Below, in pieces: positions 45,142 to 54,519 of a stretch of DNA of 64,000 bases. The first letter of the stretch is position 1; every line of letters starts with the position of its first letter. The stretch is from Flavobacterium sp. JAD_PAG50586_2 (GTDB lineage Bacteria > Bacteroidota > Bacteroidia > Flavobacteriales > Flavobacteriaceae). The stretch lies in NCBI GenBank assembly GCA_023213215.1, contig CP096136.1, positions 1,984,001 to 2,048,000 of the forward strand, written 5' to 3'. The notes under the pieces were generated by a model. It was not told the DNA's origin. It saw nothing but the letters and a program-made list of their open reading frames with translations, and made no database searches. The position numbers and the translations under genes were made by a program.

Positions 45142-48100
45142 ATGAAAAGACTTTTATTCTTCTGCTTGGCAGTTTTTATGGGATTAAATGCATACTCCCA
45201 GGTAATTCAGGTAAATAATACTACTTATACGGTTCCACAGCTTGTTCAGGATATTTTGTTTGCACCAGGAAGTTCTACTTCTTCTTGTGTAGGAACAATT
45301 TCAAACATAACGTGGAGCACAGGAACTGATTTTGGTTCTTCTAATGGCATTGGTTATTTTACTAATACGAATCCTAACTTTCCTTTAACTTCAGGGGTGG
45401 TTTTAAGTACCGGAAATGCTATGAATGCACCAGGTCCCAATAATACTACCTTGAGTAATGGTGTGCTAGGCTGGCCAGGAGATCAGGATTTAACAGATTA
45501 TATGGCGGGTTTAGGAATTATTGATCCTACACCTTTTCCGGGAGCAGGGAATGAATATTTTAACGCTACCATCCTGGAATTTGATTTTGTTCCGTTGACA
45601 AATCAAATGAGTTTTGATTTCCTGTTCGCTTCTGAGGAATATGGAGATTTTCAATGTGATTATTCGGATGCTTTTGCATTTTTTCTAACTAATATCACCG
45701 CTGGAACTCCTGCGACCAATTTAGCAGTGATTCCAGGGACTTCAACCCCAATCTCTGTAACAACAATAAGGGATAATGCAGGATGGCCGGTTTGCACGGA
45801 TGAAAATATTACTTATTTTGGTTCGAATAACCAAGGAGGTGCCGCCGCGGCATCATCTGCTATAAATTTTAATGGACAGACTACAGTGATAACTGCTACT
45901 TCTGCAGTTATTCCGAACAATGTTTACCATATAAAATTGGTAATTTCAGATTTAGATGATGGCTCCTGGGATTCTGCAGTATTTTTAGGTGGAGGAAGTT
46001 TTGATATTGGGACTACAGATATTGGAGGAACTGGTTCTTATGCAGGACAGACAGAATTTACCCTTGTCGGAAATAGTGCGCTTTGTGGTTCGGAAAGGTT
46101 AGTTGTCCAGGCTGGAGCGGTTCCGATTGCTGGTGCAACTTATGCATGGACTTTAAATACTTCAATTCCTGTTGGTACAAATTCTAACCTTTTAACAGTT
46201 ACTCAGGAAGGTGTTTACGGTGTAACGATTACCTATCCTGGAGGATGTCAGCAAACAGATACTATTATTGTAGAGTATCTTCAATCGCTTACACTTGGTA
46301 CTCCAAATAATCTAACACAGTGCAGTAGCCCATTTAACTTAACATCCAATACGGCTCCAATTTTAAATGGAATAGTAAATTCAGTAAGTTATCATACCAC
46401 TTTAGCACAGGCTCAACAACAAGCAGCAGCCATACCAAATCCTTCAAATTACAATGGAGTAGATGGTCAAATAATTTACGCCAGTGTCGAAGATTTTAGC
46501 ACTGGTTGTATTGTTACTACGCAATTTACTTTACACATAGATTTGAGTTTATGTGTAACGCCGCCAATTCCAGGTACACCACCCGATTTAATTGAGTATG
46601 AGACTACCATTAATTCAGGAGCTTCAGTTTTTGACTTTACGCCACAAACTCCGATTATTTATGGTTCAAACCTTCCTACAGATTTTACGGTTACTTATTA
46701 CCCCACTTTGGCGGATGCAAACGCCGGCACTAATCCAATAACTGGGATTAATTCATTTGCAAACACTTCCAATCCTCAAAGGGTTTATGCTGTTTTATCT
46801 GATAATGCAGATCCGACAAACTTTGCCGTAACAAGTTTTCAATTAATTGTAGTGGCGTTGCCCGATGTTTCAATTTCAGGACCAGCTGCGGTCTGTAGTG
46901 GAAGCACAGCAACGATAATTTTTACCGGAACTCCAAATGCAATCGTAGATTTTACTGAAAATGGAAATCCATTACAGATTCCCTTAACTGCATCGGGAAC
47001 ATATAACTATTCTTCTCCTTTGGCTGTTACTACAACATATCATTTGGTAAGTATTACAATCACCACTGGTGCGGGTACAACTACTCAGCCAGAATCGGGT
47101 TCTGTTACGGTCAATATAACTTCACCACCTATAATCACTACACCTACTAATTATGTTGTTTGTGATGATAGCCTCGATAATGATGGTTATTATTGTGTCT
47201 TTGATCTGAGCACGAAGATAAACGAAATAACAGGTGGAAATGGCGCCATTAATGTGAGTTTTTATGAAACGCCAACTAGTAATGTTGCGATACCAGTAGG
47301 TTTTTATTGCAATATTATTCAGAATTCACAAACGATTTATGTGCGTGCTTATACGACCACACCTTTATGTTATTCAACTACCACATTTGATTTAATAATC
47401 AACCCAATTCCTTTACCAAATCCGGTCATAACGGATTACGAATTGTGTGATTACACAAATCCCGGCGATGGCGTTGAGATCTTTAATTTAGGCAGCAAAA
47501 GTGTTGAGATTGCCAATTCTCAGCCGAACGTCACAATAACGTATTACGAGTCATTGACAGATGCCCAGACACAGAACAATCCGCTGTCGAACCTTTATCA
47601 GAATATCGTTACTCCACTGCAGCAGATCTGGATCAATATACGGGATAACGCTACGGGCTGTAACACAACGGGAACCTTTGACCTGATTGTCAATCCGCTG
47701 CCGGTTGCCAACACACCACCTGCGATATTTGAATGCAGCAACGGAACCACGCTAACGGCTCAGTTTGACCTTACGGTTAATGAGGGATTTGTCAAGGGAG
47801 GTTTACCGGGATTTACGATAAGCTATTTCCGTACATTGGCCGAAGCACAGACTCCGTTTAATCCGATTCTAACCCCTACGTCGTATACAGGCAATGAAGG
47901 CGATGTTATCATCATCCGCCTACAGAATGATGCGACTGGCTGTTATTCGACCACTACGCAACTGCTAAGGGTAACCCAGGGTCCACTTGCGGTAACACCG
48001 ACCGCTTTGCAGTACTGCGATCCGAACAATGACGGTTTTGGTGTCTTTGACCTGGACAGTAAGATTTTGGAGATACAGGGAGGTACCCTGGATCCGAATG

Positions 48101-51100
48101 CAACGGTTACCTTCCATGAGACACCGGATGATGCCTATATTGGCGCCAATGGGCTTGTAAGCCCTTATGACAATATCGATCCATGGTCACAGATTATCTA
48201 TGTTCGCGTGTTCTATACATTGACGGGCTGTGCGAATTATGTCCAGCTGAAACTGAATGTCAACCCAACGCCTGAGGCTACCGAGCCAGCGGACTATGAA
48301 CTGTGTGATTATTCCGCCCCTGCGGGTGTTGAGGTATTTGACCTTACAACGAGGATTCCTGAGATACTGGGGAGCATCAACCCTGCACTGACTACCGTGA
48401 CCTTCTACACCAACTTACCGGATGCCCAGGCTCCGTCCAATGCGATTGCCGGAATCACCAATTACCTTAGCGGGAATACCACACTTTACGTAAGGGTGGA
48501 GACGACGGCTACGGGCTGTTTTGATATCGTAACACTGAACCTTGTAGTGAATCCGTTACCGAACTCGCTTCAGCCGAACTATCCCCAGTATTCGCTTTGT
48601 GATACCGACCAGTCGAGCATCGGGTATGAGACCTTTAACCTGGGCAGTAAGATAACCGATATCCTGCTTGGGCAGGGCGGTATGGATGTAACGTTCTGGC
48701 GAAGCCTTGGCGATGCGCAGAACCGCACCAATGAGATTACCAACTTTATGTATACCAACGGCATCCCGTATGTACAGACCATAGGTGTCATTATCACCAA
48801 CCGTACGACGGGCTGTTTTGTAATCTCCACGATGGATTTAAGGGTAGAGCCGCTACCCACACCAATACCACCGGCGCAGCCTTACACTATCTGTGATGAC
48901 AACCAGGATGGCTTCAGCTGTGGATTTGATCTGTCCACCCTGATACCGGACATCCTTCAGGGCGCCAATTATACGCTTACGTTCTATGAAACACCAACCG
49001 ATGCCGCTACGGCCAATACCGCTACGGATATTGACCCTACACAGCCTTACTGCAACAATGATCCGTTTATGCAGCTTCTTTATGTAAGGGCAGAGGATAA
49101 TGTTACGCACTGCTTCACGGTTATGCCGATACAGCTTATGGTGGATCCGAGTCCAATGGCTCCGATATCGCTTAATGATATTGTGGTATGTGATGATGAC
49201 AATAACCCTCAGAGTGCCACCAAGCTGGTGGACCTGACCCAGAGAACACCTGATGTACTGTCGCAGCAGCCTTTACCGGCAACGAACTATACCGTTACAT
49301 ATTATACCAGCCAGCTTAATGCAGAAACACCAACAGGTGAAATTATCCCTGCCAACAGCTATTTTGGATCTGACGGCGAGCAGATATGGGTAAGGGTAGA
49401 GAACAACGCCACGCAGTGTTTCAATACCGGCTCGTTCTTCCTGGTAATCAATACCCCGCTGCTGCTTAGTTTCCCAACACCACTGAGCGTATGTGATGAT
49501 GATGCGAACCCGAACGACCAGTACCATGTATTTGATTTGACGGTGAAGAACCTTGAGATAGCTCCGGGAGGGCATACGGTAACCTATTACCCAAGCCTTG
49601 CGTTGGCACAGGCAGGAGTTGCCGGAACAGAAATCACGACACCAACCGCTTACCAGAATATGAACCCGCAGCACCCTGCGGTACAGACCCTTGGCGTTGT
49701 AGTGACAACGGCCGACGGCTGTAAGAGCATCACGACCCTTGATATCCGTGTGCTTCCGATACCGACACCGCGTACCAACCCACCGGCACTGGCCCCTAAA
49801 TGCGATGATAATAATCCGGGGGATATGCTTGAGCTGTTTGATCTGACGGTTAACGAAGCCTACATCGGAAATGGTGATCCCAATCTTACCTTCCATTACT
49901 TCCGTACGCAGGCTGATGCCGATAATAACGTAAACGAACTGATTCCTGCCAATAATGCCCTTGTGGGCAGCAATGTATGGATCCGTGTGGAGAACAACCG
50001 TGTGGATTATCTGGGCAACCACTGTTATGTTTTGGTGGAGCAGGCCTTAACGGTTAATCCGCTGCCGACGGTTATACAGCCACTGGCTCCTTACAGGATG
50101 TGTGATGACAATGCCGACGGACTGGCACTGTTTGACCTGACCAATCCGATATTGGCACCGCTTATACTGGGAACGGCCACCACCAACCAGCAGCCGGCAG
50201 ACTATACGATAACTTACCACCTGACACCGGGCAATGCCGCTTCAGGTACAGCGCCTTTGGTATCACCTTATCCTAATGTAACACCAACAACCCAGAATAT
50301 CTACATCCGTGTGGTGAACAATGCCACGGGCTGTGTGAATGCGACAGGGGTACTGACCCTTGCCGTGGAGGCTTATGCTACGGCCACCAGCCCACCGCCT
50401 TTTGAGACCTGTGATACCTATGCCGATCCTTACGACGGTGTATATGAGATTGACCTGACGCAGTTCGAGACAGCGATATTAAACGGGCAGAACCCGGCTG
50501 TGTTCCTTGTGAGCTATTACAGGACCCAGGCCGATGCCGATGCAGGTACCAACCCTTTAACGGCAGCAGAGGAAGTGGCCTATATCACCGATCCTGATAC
50601 CGATACGATCTGGGTGAAGGTAGAGAACAGCAGTAACAGCATTACGCCTTACTGTTATGCCCTGGCGACCATTGTAATAAATGTGGAGCGTTATCCGAAT
50701 CCTATCATAAACACGCCAAACGGAGTGACTACCATCTGTGTTGACTTTGTAACGGGAGCTGTGATACGGCCACTGACACTGGACAGCGGTATTACCAATA
50801 CGTCGGATTATACCTTTGAGTGGTTTGAGGCCGCGAGCCCGACAACGGTCATCGGCAGCGGTCCGACCTATACGGTGGATACACCAGCCACAGGCGGAGC
50901 TACCAGAAGCTATACGGTGCATGTAACAAGCATCAGTGCATTGGGATGTGATACGACATCGGCACCGTTTGATGTGATACAGTCCGGACCTGCGGTTATA
51001 CCGTCAGGCACGATTGGGTATACGGTAACCAATGCCTTTAGTAACCAACAGATCATAACGGTAATCGCTGAGGGATACGGAACGTATGAATACAGCCTTG

Positions 51101-51501
51101 ATGACGGGCCGAGGCAGACCAGCAATGTGTTTGAGAACGTCAGCATCGGTGTGGAGCACACCATCCATGTGTGGGATACCGAGGGTGGTATTACCTACAG
51201 CTGTGAGGAACTGATTATCGGTAATGTAAACATCATCGATTATCCTCATTATTTCACTCCGAACGGGGATGGTATACACGATACGTGGAATATTGTTGGA
51301 TTAGGTGGACAACCTAACGCAAAAATTTATATATTTGACCGCTATGGAAAATTAATGAAGCAAATCAGTTCCAAAGGCGAAGGTTGGGACGGTACCTACA
51401 ACGGAACCCTTTTACCTTCAGATGATTACTGGTTTAGTGTAGATTATTTGGAAAATTCCACAGCAAAACAATTTAAAGCCCATTTCTCATTAAAAAGATA
51501 G
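45142..51501 (+). CDS. Giant repeat-rich surface protein with type B T9SS sorting domain
   Basis: The protein has about 2119 residues from the ATG at 45142 (signal MKRLLFFCLAVFMGLNAYSQ); a longer TTG start at 45109 is unnecessary. The N-terminal domain (about residues 30-310) resembles choice-of-anchor L modules (TSGVVLSTGNAMNAPGPNN, MSFDFLFASEEYGDFQCDY). An Ig-like segment and about 14 repeats of 95-105 residues follow, each with Y-x-L/I-C-D near its start, F-D-L, V-T-Y/F-Y, I-W/Y-V-R and A-T-G-C. The final 88 residues (IDYPHYFTPNGDGIHDTWNI onward) are a gliding-motility-associated type B T9SS signal. The sequence from about 47400 to 51250 is clearly richer in GC than either end. It resembles SprB-type adhesins and is followed by a PorP/SprF partner. 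Confidence 0.88.
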   Translation: MKRLLFFCLAVFMGLNAYSQVIQVNNTTYTVPQLVQDILFAPGSSTSSCVGTISNITWSTGTDFGSSNGIGYFTNTNPNFPLTSGVVLSTGNAMNAPGPNNTTLSNGVLGWPGDQDLTDYMAGLGIIDPTPFPGAGNEYFNATILEFDFVPLTNQMSFDFLFASEEYGDFQCDYSDAFAFFLTNITAGTPATNLAVIPGTSTPISVTTIRDNAGWPVCTDENITYFGSNNQGGAAAASSAINFNGQTTVITATSAVIPNNVYHIKLVISDLDDGSWDSAVFLGGGSFDIGTTDIGGTGSYAGQTEFTLVGNSALCGSERLVVQAGAVPIAGATYAWTLNTSIPVGTNSNLLTVTQEGVYGVTITYPGGCQQTDTIIVEYLQSLTLGTPNNLTQCSSPFNLTSNTAPILNGIVNSVSYHTTLAQAQQQAAAIPNPSNYNGVDGQIIYASVEDFSTGCIVTTQFTLHIDLSLCVTPPIPGTPPDLIEYETTINSGASVFDFTPQTPIIYGSNLPTDFTVTYYPTLADANAGTNPITGINSFANTSNPQRVYAVLSDNADPTNFAVTSFQLIVVALPDVSISGPAAVCSGSTATIIFTGTPNAIVDFTENGNPLQIPLTASGTYNYSSPLAVTTTYHLVSITITTGAGTTTQPESGSVTVNITSPPIITTPTNYVVCDDSLDNDGYYCVFDLSTKINEITGGNGAINVSFYETPTSNVAIPVGFYCNIIQNSQTIYVRAYTTTPLCYSTTTFDLIINPIPLPNPVITDYELCDYTNPGDGVEIFNLGSKSVEIANSQPNVTITYYESLTDAQTQNNPLSNLYQNIVTPLQQIWINIRDNATGCNTTGTFDLIVNPLPVANTPPAIFECSNGTTLTAQFDLTVNEGFVKGGLPGFTISYFRTLAEAQTPFNPILTPTSYTGNEGDVIIIRLQNDATGCYSTTTQLLRVTQGPLAVTPTALQYCDPNNDGFGVFDLDSKILEIQGGTLDPNATVTFHETPDDAYIGANGLVSPYDNIDPWSQIIYVRVFYTLTGCANYVQLKLNVNPTPEATEPADYELCDYSAPAGVEVFDLTTRIPEILGSINPALTTVTFYTNLPDAQAPSNAIAGITNYLSGNTTLYVRVETTATGCFDIVTLNLVVNPLPNSLQPNYPQYSLCDTDQSSIGYETFNLGSKITDILLGQGGMDVTFWRSLGDAQNRTNEITNFMYTNGIPYVQTIGVIITNRTTGCFVISTMDLRVEPLPTPIPPAQPYTICDDNQDGFSCGFDLSTLIPDILQGANYTLTFYETPTDAATANTATDIDPTQPYCNNDPFMQLLYVRAEDNVTHCFTVMPIQLMVDPSPMAPISLNDIVVCDDDNNPQSATKLVDLTQRTPDVLSQQPLPATNYTVTYYTSQLNAETPTGEIIPANSYFGSDGEQIWVRVENNATQCFNTGSFFLVINTPLLLSFPTPLSVCDDDANPNDQYHVFDLTVKNLEIAPGGHTVTYYPSLALAQAGVAGTEITTPTAYQNMNPQHPAVQTLGVVVTTADGCKSITTLDIRVLPIPTPRTNPPALAPKCDDNNPGDMLELFDLTVNEAYIGNGDPNLTFHYFRTQADADNNVNELIPANNALVGSNVWIRVENNRVDYLGNHCYVLVEQALTVNPLPTVIQPLAPYRMCDDNADGLALFDLTNPILAPLILGTATTNQQPADYTITYHLTPGNAASGTAPLVSPYPNVTPTTQNIYIRVVNNATGCVNATGVLTLAVEAYATATSPPPFETCDTYADPYDGVYEIDLTQFETAILNGQNPAVFLVSYYRTQADADAGTNPLTAAEEVAYITDPDTDTIWVKVENSSNSITPYCYALATIVINVERYPNPIINTPNGVTTICVDFVTGAVIRPLTLDSGITNTSDYTFEWFEAASPTTVIGSGPTYTVDTPATGGATRSYTVHVTSISALGCDTTSAPFDVIQSGPAVIPSGTIGYTVTNAFSNQQIITVIAEGYGTYEYSLDDGPRQTSNVFENVSIGVEHTIHVWDTEGGITYSCEELIIGNVNIIDYPHYFTPNGDGIHDTWNIVGLGGQPNAKIYIFDRYGKLMKQISSKGEGWDGTYNGTLLPSDDYWFSVDYLENSTAKQFKAHFSLKR

Positions 51502-51506
51502 TTATA

Positions 51507-52505
51507 ATGAATTTTAGAAAGATTTATTTATTAGCACTACTAATAGTAGCACAATTTTCACATTCACAAGAAGGATTACCTGTTTATTCTGATTATCTAT
51601 CAGACAATTATTATTTGCTCCATCCTTCAATGGCTGGTGCTGCTAATTGTGCTAAACTTAGGTTAACAGCAAGACAACAATGGTTAGGTCAAAAAGACGC
51701 GCCAGCATTACAAACGATAAGTTTCAATGGAGCGTTAGGCGAAAGATCAGGAGGAGGAATTATTGTTTTCAACGATAAAAACGGATATCATTCTCAAACA
51801 GGGATGAAATTGACTTATGCTCACCACATCATGTTTTCACGTGATAATGTTGACTTGAATCAACTTTCGTTTGGTATGAGTGCCGGATTCATTCAAAGTA
51901 ACTTGGACGAAAGTACCTTTTACGATAATAACCCTACATTTGATCCGGTTATATTTGGTTCAATCCAAAAGGCAACCTATTTTAACGTTGATATTGGAGC
52001 CTCCTATAACTTTCTTGATTTCTATGTTCATGCGACAGTTAAAAACGCATTGGCAAGTGAAAGAAAATTATATACAGGTAGTGAACCTGTGAACTTGAGA
52101 AGATTTATTTTAAATGCCGGATATACTTTTGGAGATGCAGAGACTATTCTATGGGAACCTTCTTTTATGTTCCAATTAGTTACATTAACTCAAGAAAAAA
52201 CGGTTGATTTAAATATAAAAGCATACAAAGAATTGGATTTTGGAAGATTATGGGGTGGATTATCCTATAGAAGAAGTCTTGATGGAGCACAATATGTTCA
52301 AGGTAATGGCGTTGCAGATCAAAAGCTGCAGTACATAACACCGATTGTGGGCCTTAATTTTAAAAATTATATGCTATCCTATACTTACTCGCATATAATG
52401 GGAGATGTTAAGTTTGATGCTGGTGGATTCCACCAACTTACATTAGGTCTTAACCTATTCTGTAAACCGGAGAAATATCACTGTAATTGTCCTGCAATTA
52501 ATTAA
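51507..52505 (+). CDS. PorP/SprF family type IX secretion membrane protein
   Basis: The protein has 332 residues with signal peptide MNFRKIYLLALLIVAQFSHSQ. Typical PorP/SprF sequence follows: YSDYLSDNYYLLHPSMAGAANCAKLRLTARQQW, then GGGIIVFNDKNGYHSQTGM, and an outer-membrane beta-barrel ending LGLNLFC. Family members pair with type B T9SS cargo and are needed for its secretion or anchoring, as SprF is for SprB. It is 5 bp after the giant surface protein, the usual cargo-partner arrangement. Its base composition matches the host rather than the GC-richer repeats. Confidence 0.93.
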   Translation: MNFRKIYLLALLIVAQFSHSQEGLPVYSDYLSDNYYLLHPSMAGAANCAKLRLTARQQWLGQKDAPALQTISFNGALGERSGGGIIVFNDKNGYHSQTGMKLTYAHHIMFSRDNVDLNQLSFGMSAGFIQSNLDESTFYDNNPTFDPVIFGSIQKATYFNVDIGASYNFLDFYVHATVKNALASERKLYTGSEPVNLRRFILNAGYTFGDAETILWEPSFMFQLVTLTQEKTVDLNIKAYKELDFGRLWGGLSYRRSLDGAQYVQGNGVADQKLQYITPIVGLNFKNYMLSYTYSHIMGDVKFDAGGFHQLTLGLNLFCKPEKYHCNCPAIN

Positions 52506-52516
52506 TTCAAATAAAT

Positions 52517-52543
52517 GTCCCGATTCGTCGGGACTATTTTTTT
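52517..52543 (+). terminator. Intrinsic terminator after the SprF-like gene
   Basis: GTCCCGA and TCGGGAC form a 7-bp stem with a TTCG tetraloop, followed by seven T. It lies 11 bp after the stop. Confidence 0.85.
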
Positions 52544-52547
52544 AGCC

Positions 52548-53063
52548 ATGGTTATAAAAGCTGTTAACGGCAAAAGCCCACAGATACCCGAAGATTGTTT
52601 TGTTGCAGAAAATGCGACGATTGTTGGTGATGTGGTATTAGGCGAATCCTGTAGTGTTTGGTTTAATGCAGTGATTCGAGGCGATGTTCATTATATCAAA
52701 ATTGGTAATAAGGTCAACATCCAGGACGGAGCGATTATTCACTGTACGTATCAAAAACATCCGACTGAGATTGGTAACAATGTTTCCATTGGTCATAACG
52801 CTATTGTTCATGGATGTAAAATCCAAGATAATGTTTTGATTGGAATGGGCTCAATTATAATGGATAACTGTGTTATAGAAAGTAATTCGATAGTTGCTGC
52901 TGGTGCAGTAGTCACACAGAACACTGTTGTTGAATCGGGCACAATATATGCTGGGATTCCGGCTAAGAAAGTAAAAGATATTGATCAGTCTGATTTTGCT
53001 GGTGAAATCGAACGTATTTCGAATAATTACGTAATGTATTCAGGCTGGTTTAAAGACGAGTAA
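52548..53063 (+). CDS. Gamma-class carbonic anhydrase family protein
   Basis: The protein has 171 residues. The ATG at 52548 is chosen because the longer frame starts within the terminator hairpin. The left-handed beta-helix (hexapeptide repeat) fold is seen as repeated I/V-G-x-x-V/I units. Candidate zinc histidines are in IIHCTYQKHPTEIG, NVSIGHNAIVHGC, and the following IGMGSIIMDN. The family includes YrdA/PaaY-type proteins, some of which are active carbonic anhydrases. Activity cannot be assured from sequence. The gene lies between a terminator and an AGCCCCGAT element. Confidence 0.9.
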   Translation: MVIKAVNGKSPQIPEDCFVAENATIVGDVVLGESCSVWFNAVIRGDVHYIKIGNKVNIQDGAIIHCTYQKHPTEIGNNVSIGHNAIVHGCKIQDNVLIGMGSIIMDNCVIESNSIVAAGAVVTQNTVVESGTIYAGIPAKKVKDIDQSDFAGEIERISNNYVMYSGWFKDE

Positions 53064-53082
53064 AAAAACATTAGTTCTCATC

Positions 53083-53125
53083 TAGCCCCGATTGGAGCAA
53101 TAAACCGAATGTCCACTGGACATTC
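53083..53125 (+). repeat. Partial AGCCCCGAT element with a palindrome
   Basis: TAGCCCCGATTGGAG at 53083 matches the head of the element at 15731, preceded by TTCTC as in the 29615 array. The middle and tail blocks are missing. A palindrome follows at 53107-53125 (GAATGTCC, three bases, GGACATTC). It lies between convergent genes. Confidence 0.6.
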
Positions 53126-53138
53126 TCTTAATATCAAA

Positions 53139-53918
53139 TTAAAAATCCTTTACTATTACGGGATATTTATTTCCTAAAATTTCGTTTAAAACTTTTGCAT
53201 CTGAATTGGTAAAGAAAACAGATTTCCCTTGATGTTTTTTGGTATTTAATCCAACTTTCTCCATCAAAACACTTTTTGTCTGTCGGGCAACGGCTTCTCC
53301 GGAATCGATGATTTTGATGTCTTTTGGAAGTATTTTTTTGATTTGTGGGATAAGGTAGGGGTAATGACTGCAGCCCAAAACCAGGTAATCAATATTTGCT
53401 TCAATCATTGGTTCTAAGTACTGATGAAGCAGCTTATTCATTTCGCTGGAATTCATTTCTCCATTTTCTATCAATGGAACCAATCCATGGCCTATTTGCT
53501 CGATGATTTTGGTGTCGTGGAACTTCTCTGCCGTTTGATGGAATAATTCGCTGTTGAGCGTTCCCTGCGTTGCCAGGATTCCAATTACATGGTTTTGGGA
53601 ATTGACTGCTGCAGGTTTGATTGCCGGTTCTATTCCGATGAACGGAACGTCGTATTTTGCCCTTAGCTCTTTGATGGCATTAGTTGTTGCGGTATTGCAG
53701 GCCACTACTATGATTTTGGAATTTTGGTTAAGGAGATATTCGGTGTTTTTAATACTTAAGTCAATAATCTCTTCTTTCGATCTTTGTCCATAAGGTGCGT
53801 TTTTGCTATCAGCAAGATATATGGTGTCTTCATTTGGAAGCAATTCGTGAATTTCCTGCCAAATGGATGTTCCGCCGATACCTGAATCAAAAAGTCCGAT
53901 TGGATTGTTATTTTCCAT
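53139..53918 (-). CDS. murI: Glutamate racemase
   Basis: The protein has 259 residues and makes D-glutamate for peptidoglycan. The two catalytic cysteines are in VVACNTATTNA and LGCSHYPYL. The N-terminal NPIGLFDSGIGGTSIW motif and the DTIYLADSKNAPYGQRS substrate loop are conserved. It is the last gene of the minus-strand envelope cluster, after ompH and a hairpin that may reduce but not abolish read-through. Confidence 0.95.
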   Translation of the reverse strand: MENNNPIGLFDSGIGGTSIWQEIHELLPNEDTIYLADSKNAPYGQRSKEEIIDLSIKNTEYLLNQNSKIIVVACNTATTNAIKELRAKYDVPFIGIEPAIKPAAVNSQNHVIGILATQGTLNSELFHQTAEKFHDTKIIEQIGHGLVPLIENGEMNSSEMNKLLHQYLEPMIEANIDYLVLGCSHYPYLIPQIKKILPKDIKIIDSGEAVARQTKSVLMEKVGLNTKKHQGKSVFFTNSDAKVLNEILGNKYPVIVKDF

Positions 53919-53936
53919 AGAAACAAAAGTAAAAAA

Positions 53937-53960
53937 AACTGCTCAATAATTTGAGCAGTT
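53937..53960 (-). terminator. Intrinsic terminator after ompH, minus strand
   Basis: AACTGCTCAA and TTGAGCAGTT form a 10-bp stem with a 4-nt loop, followed on the minus strand by a T-rich run. It separates ompH from murI. Confidence 0.8.
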
Positions 53961-53983
53961 TTAGATAGTGTTAAGAATTTATA

Positions 53984-54484
53984 TTAAAATCCTAAATCTT
54001 TTTTAACGTCAGCTGTTAAGTCTGGACCATCAGCCAGTAGTAAATCAGCAATGTTTAAAACATATTGATATCCTTTAGCTTTACCCACTTTAGAAATAGA
54101 AGCTTTGATTTTTTCCATTAATGGTTTTACCATGTCTGCTTCTTTCTTTTGTAATTCTTTTTGAGCATTATCTCTGTAATCTGTAATACGTTTAACTAAG
54201 TCCTGAACTTCAGTCTGACGTGATTGGTTAACAGCATCACCTACAGTAGAAGCTTCCTGGTCGTATTTTTTGATTTTGTTCTGATATTCTTCAGCCATTG
54301 TTTTATATTCTGCGTCGTAAGTGCCGCTCAATTTTTCCAATTGTTTCTGAGCATCGATCATCGCTGGCATTTTAGAAATTAGTTCATTTACATCTACGTG
54401 TGCAGTTTTAGCCTGTGCATTGATAGTATAGCTTGTTCCCAAACACAACACTGTAGCTAGTAGTAATGATTTCAATCGTTTCAT
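53984..54484 (-). CDS. OmpH/Skp-like periplasmic chaperone, short form
   Basis: The protein has 166 residues with signal peptide SLLLATVLCLGTSYTINAQA. A Skp-type body follows: an N-terminal strand with HVDVNELISKMPAMIDAQ, long charged helices that would form the tentacle-like coiled coil, and a C-terminal LNIADLLLADGPDLTADV strand segment. Skp proteins escort outer-membrane proteins to the BAM complex. It lies 35 bp after a second ompH gene and downstream of bamA in the same direction. Confidence 0.92.
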   Translation of the reverse strand: MKRLKSLLLATVLCLGTSYTINAQAKTAHVDVNELISKMPAMIDAQKQLEKLSGTYDAEYKTMAEEYQNKIKKYDQEASTVGDAVNQSRQTEVQDLVKRITDYRDNAQKELQKKEADMVKPLMEKIKASISKVGKAKGYQYVLNIADLLLADGPDLTADVKKDLGF

Positions 54485-54519
54485 TTTAAAAAGTATTAAT
54501 TAATTATTTGTTATTTTAT

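Noticed and set aside
49273..50022. Minus-strand open frame of about 249 codons within the surface-protein repeats
   Set aside because: It is antisense to the GC-richer repeat block; the lack of stop codons follows from that composition, and its product has no recognisable features.
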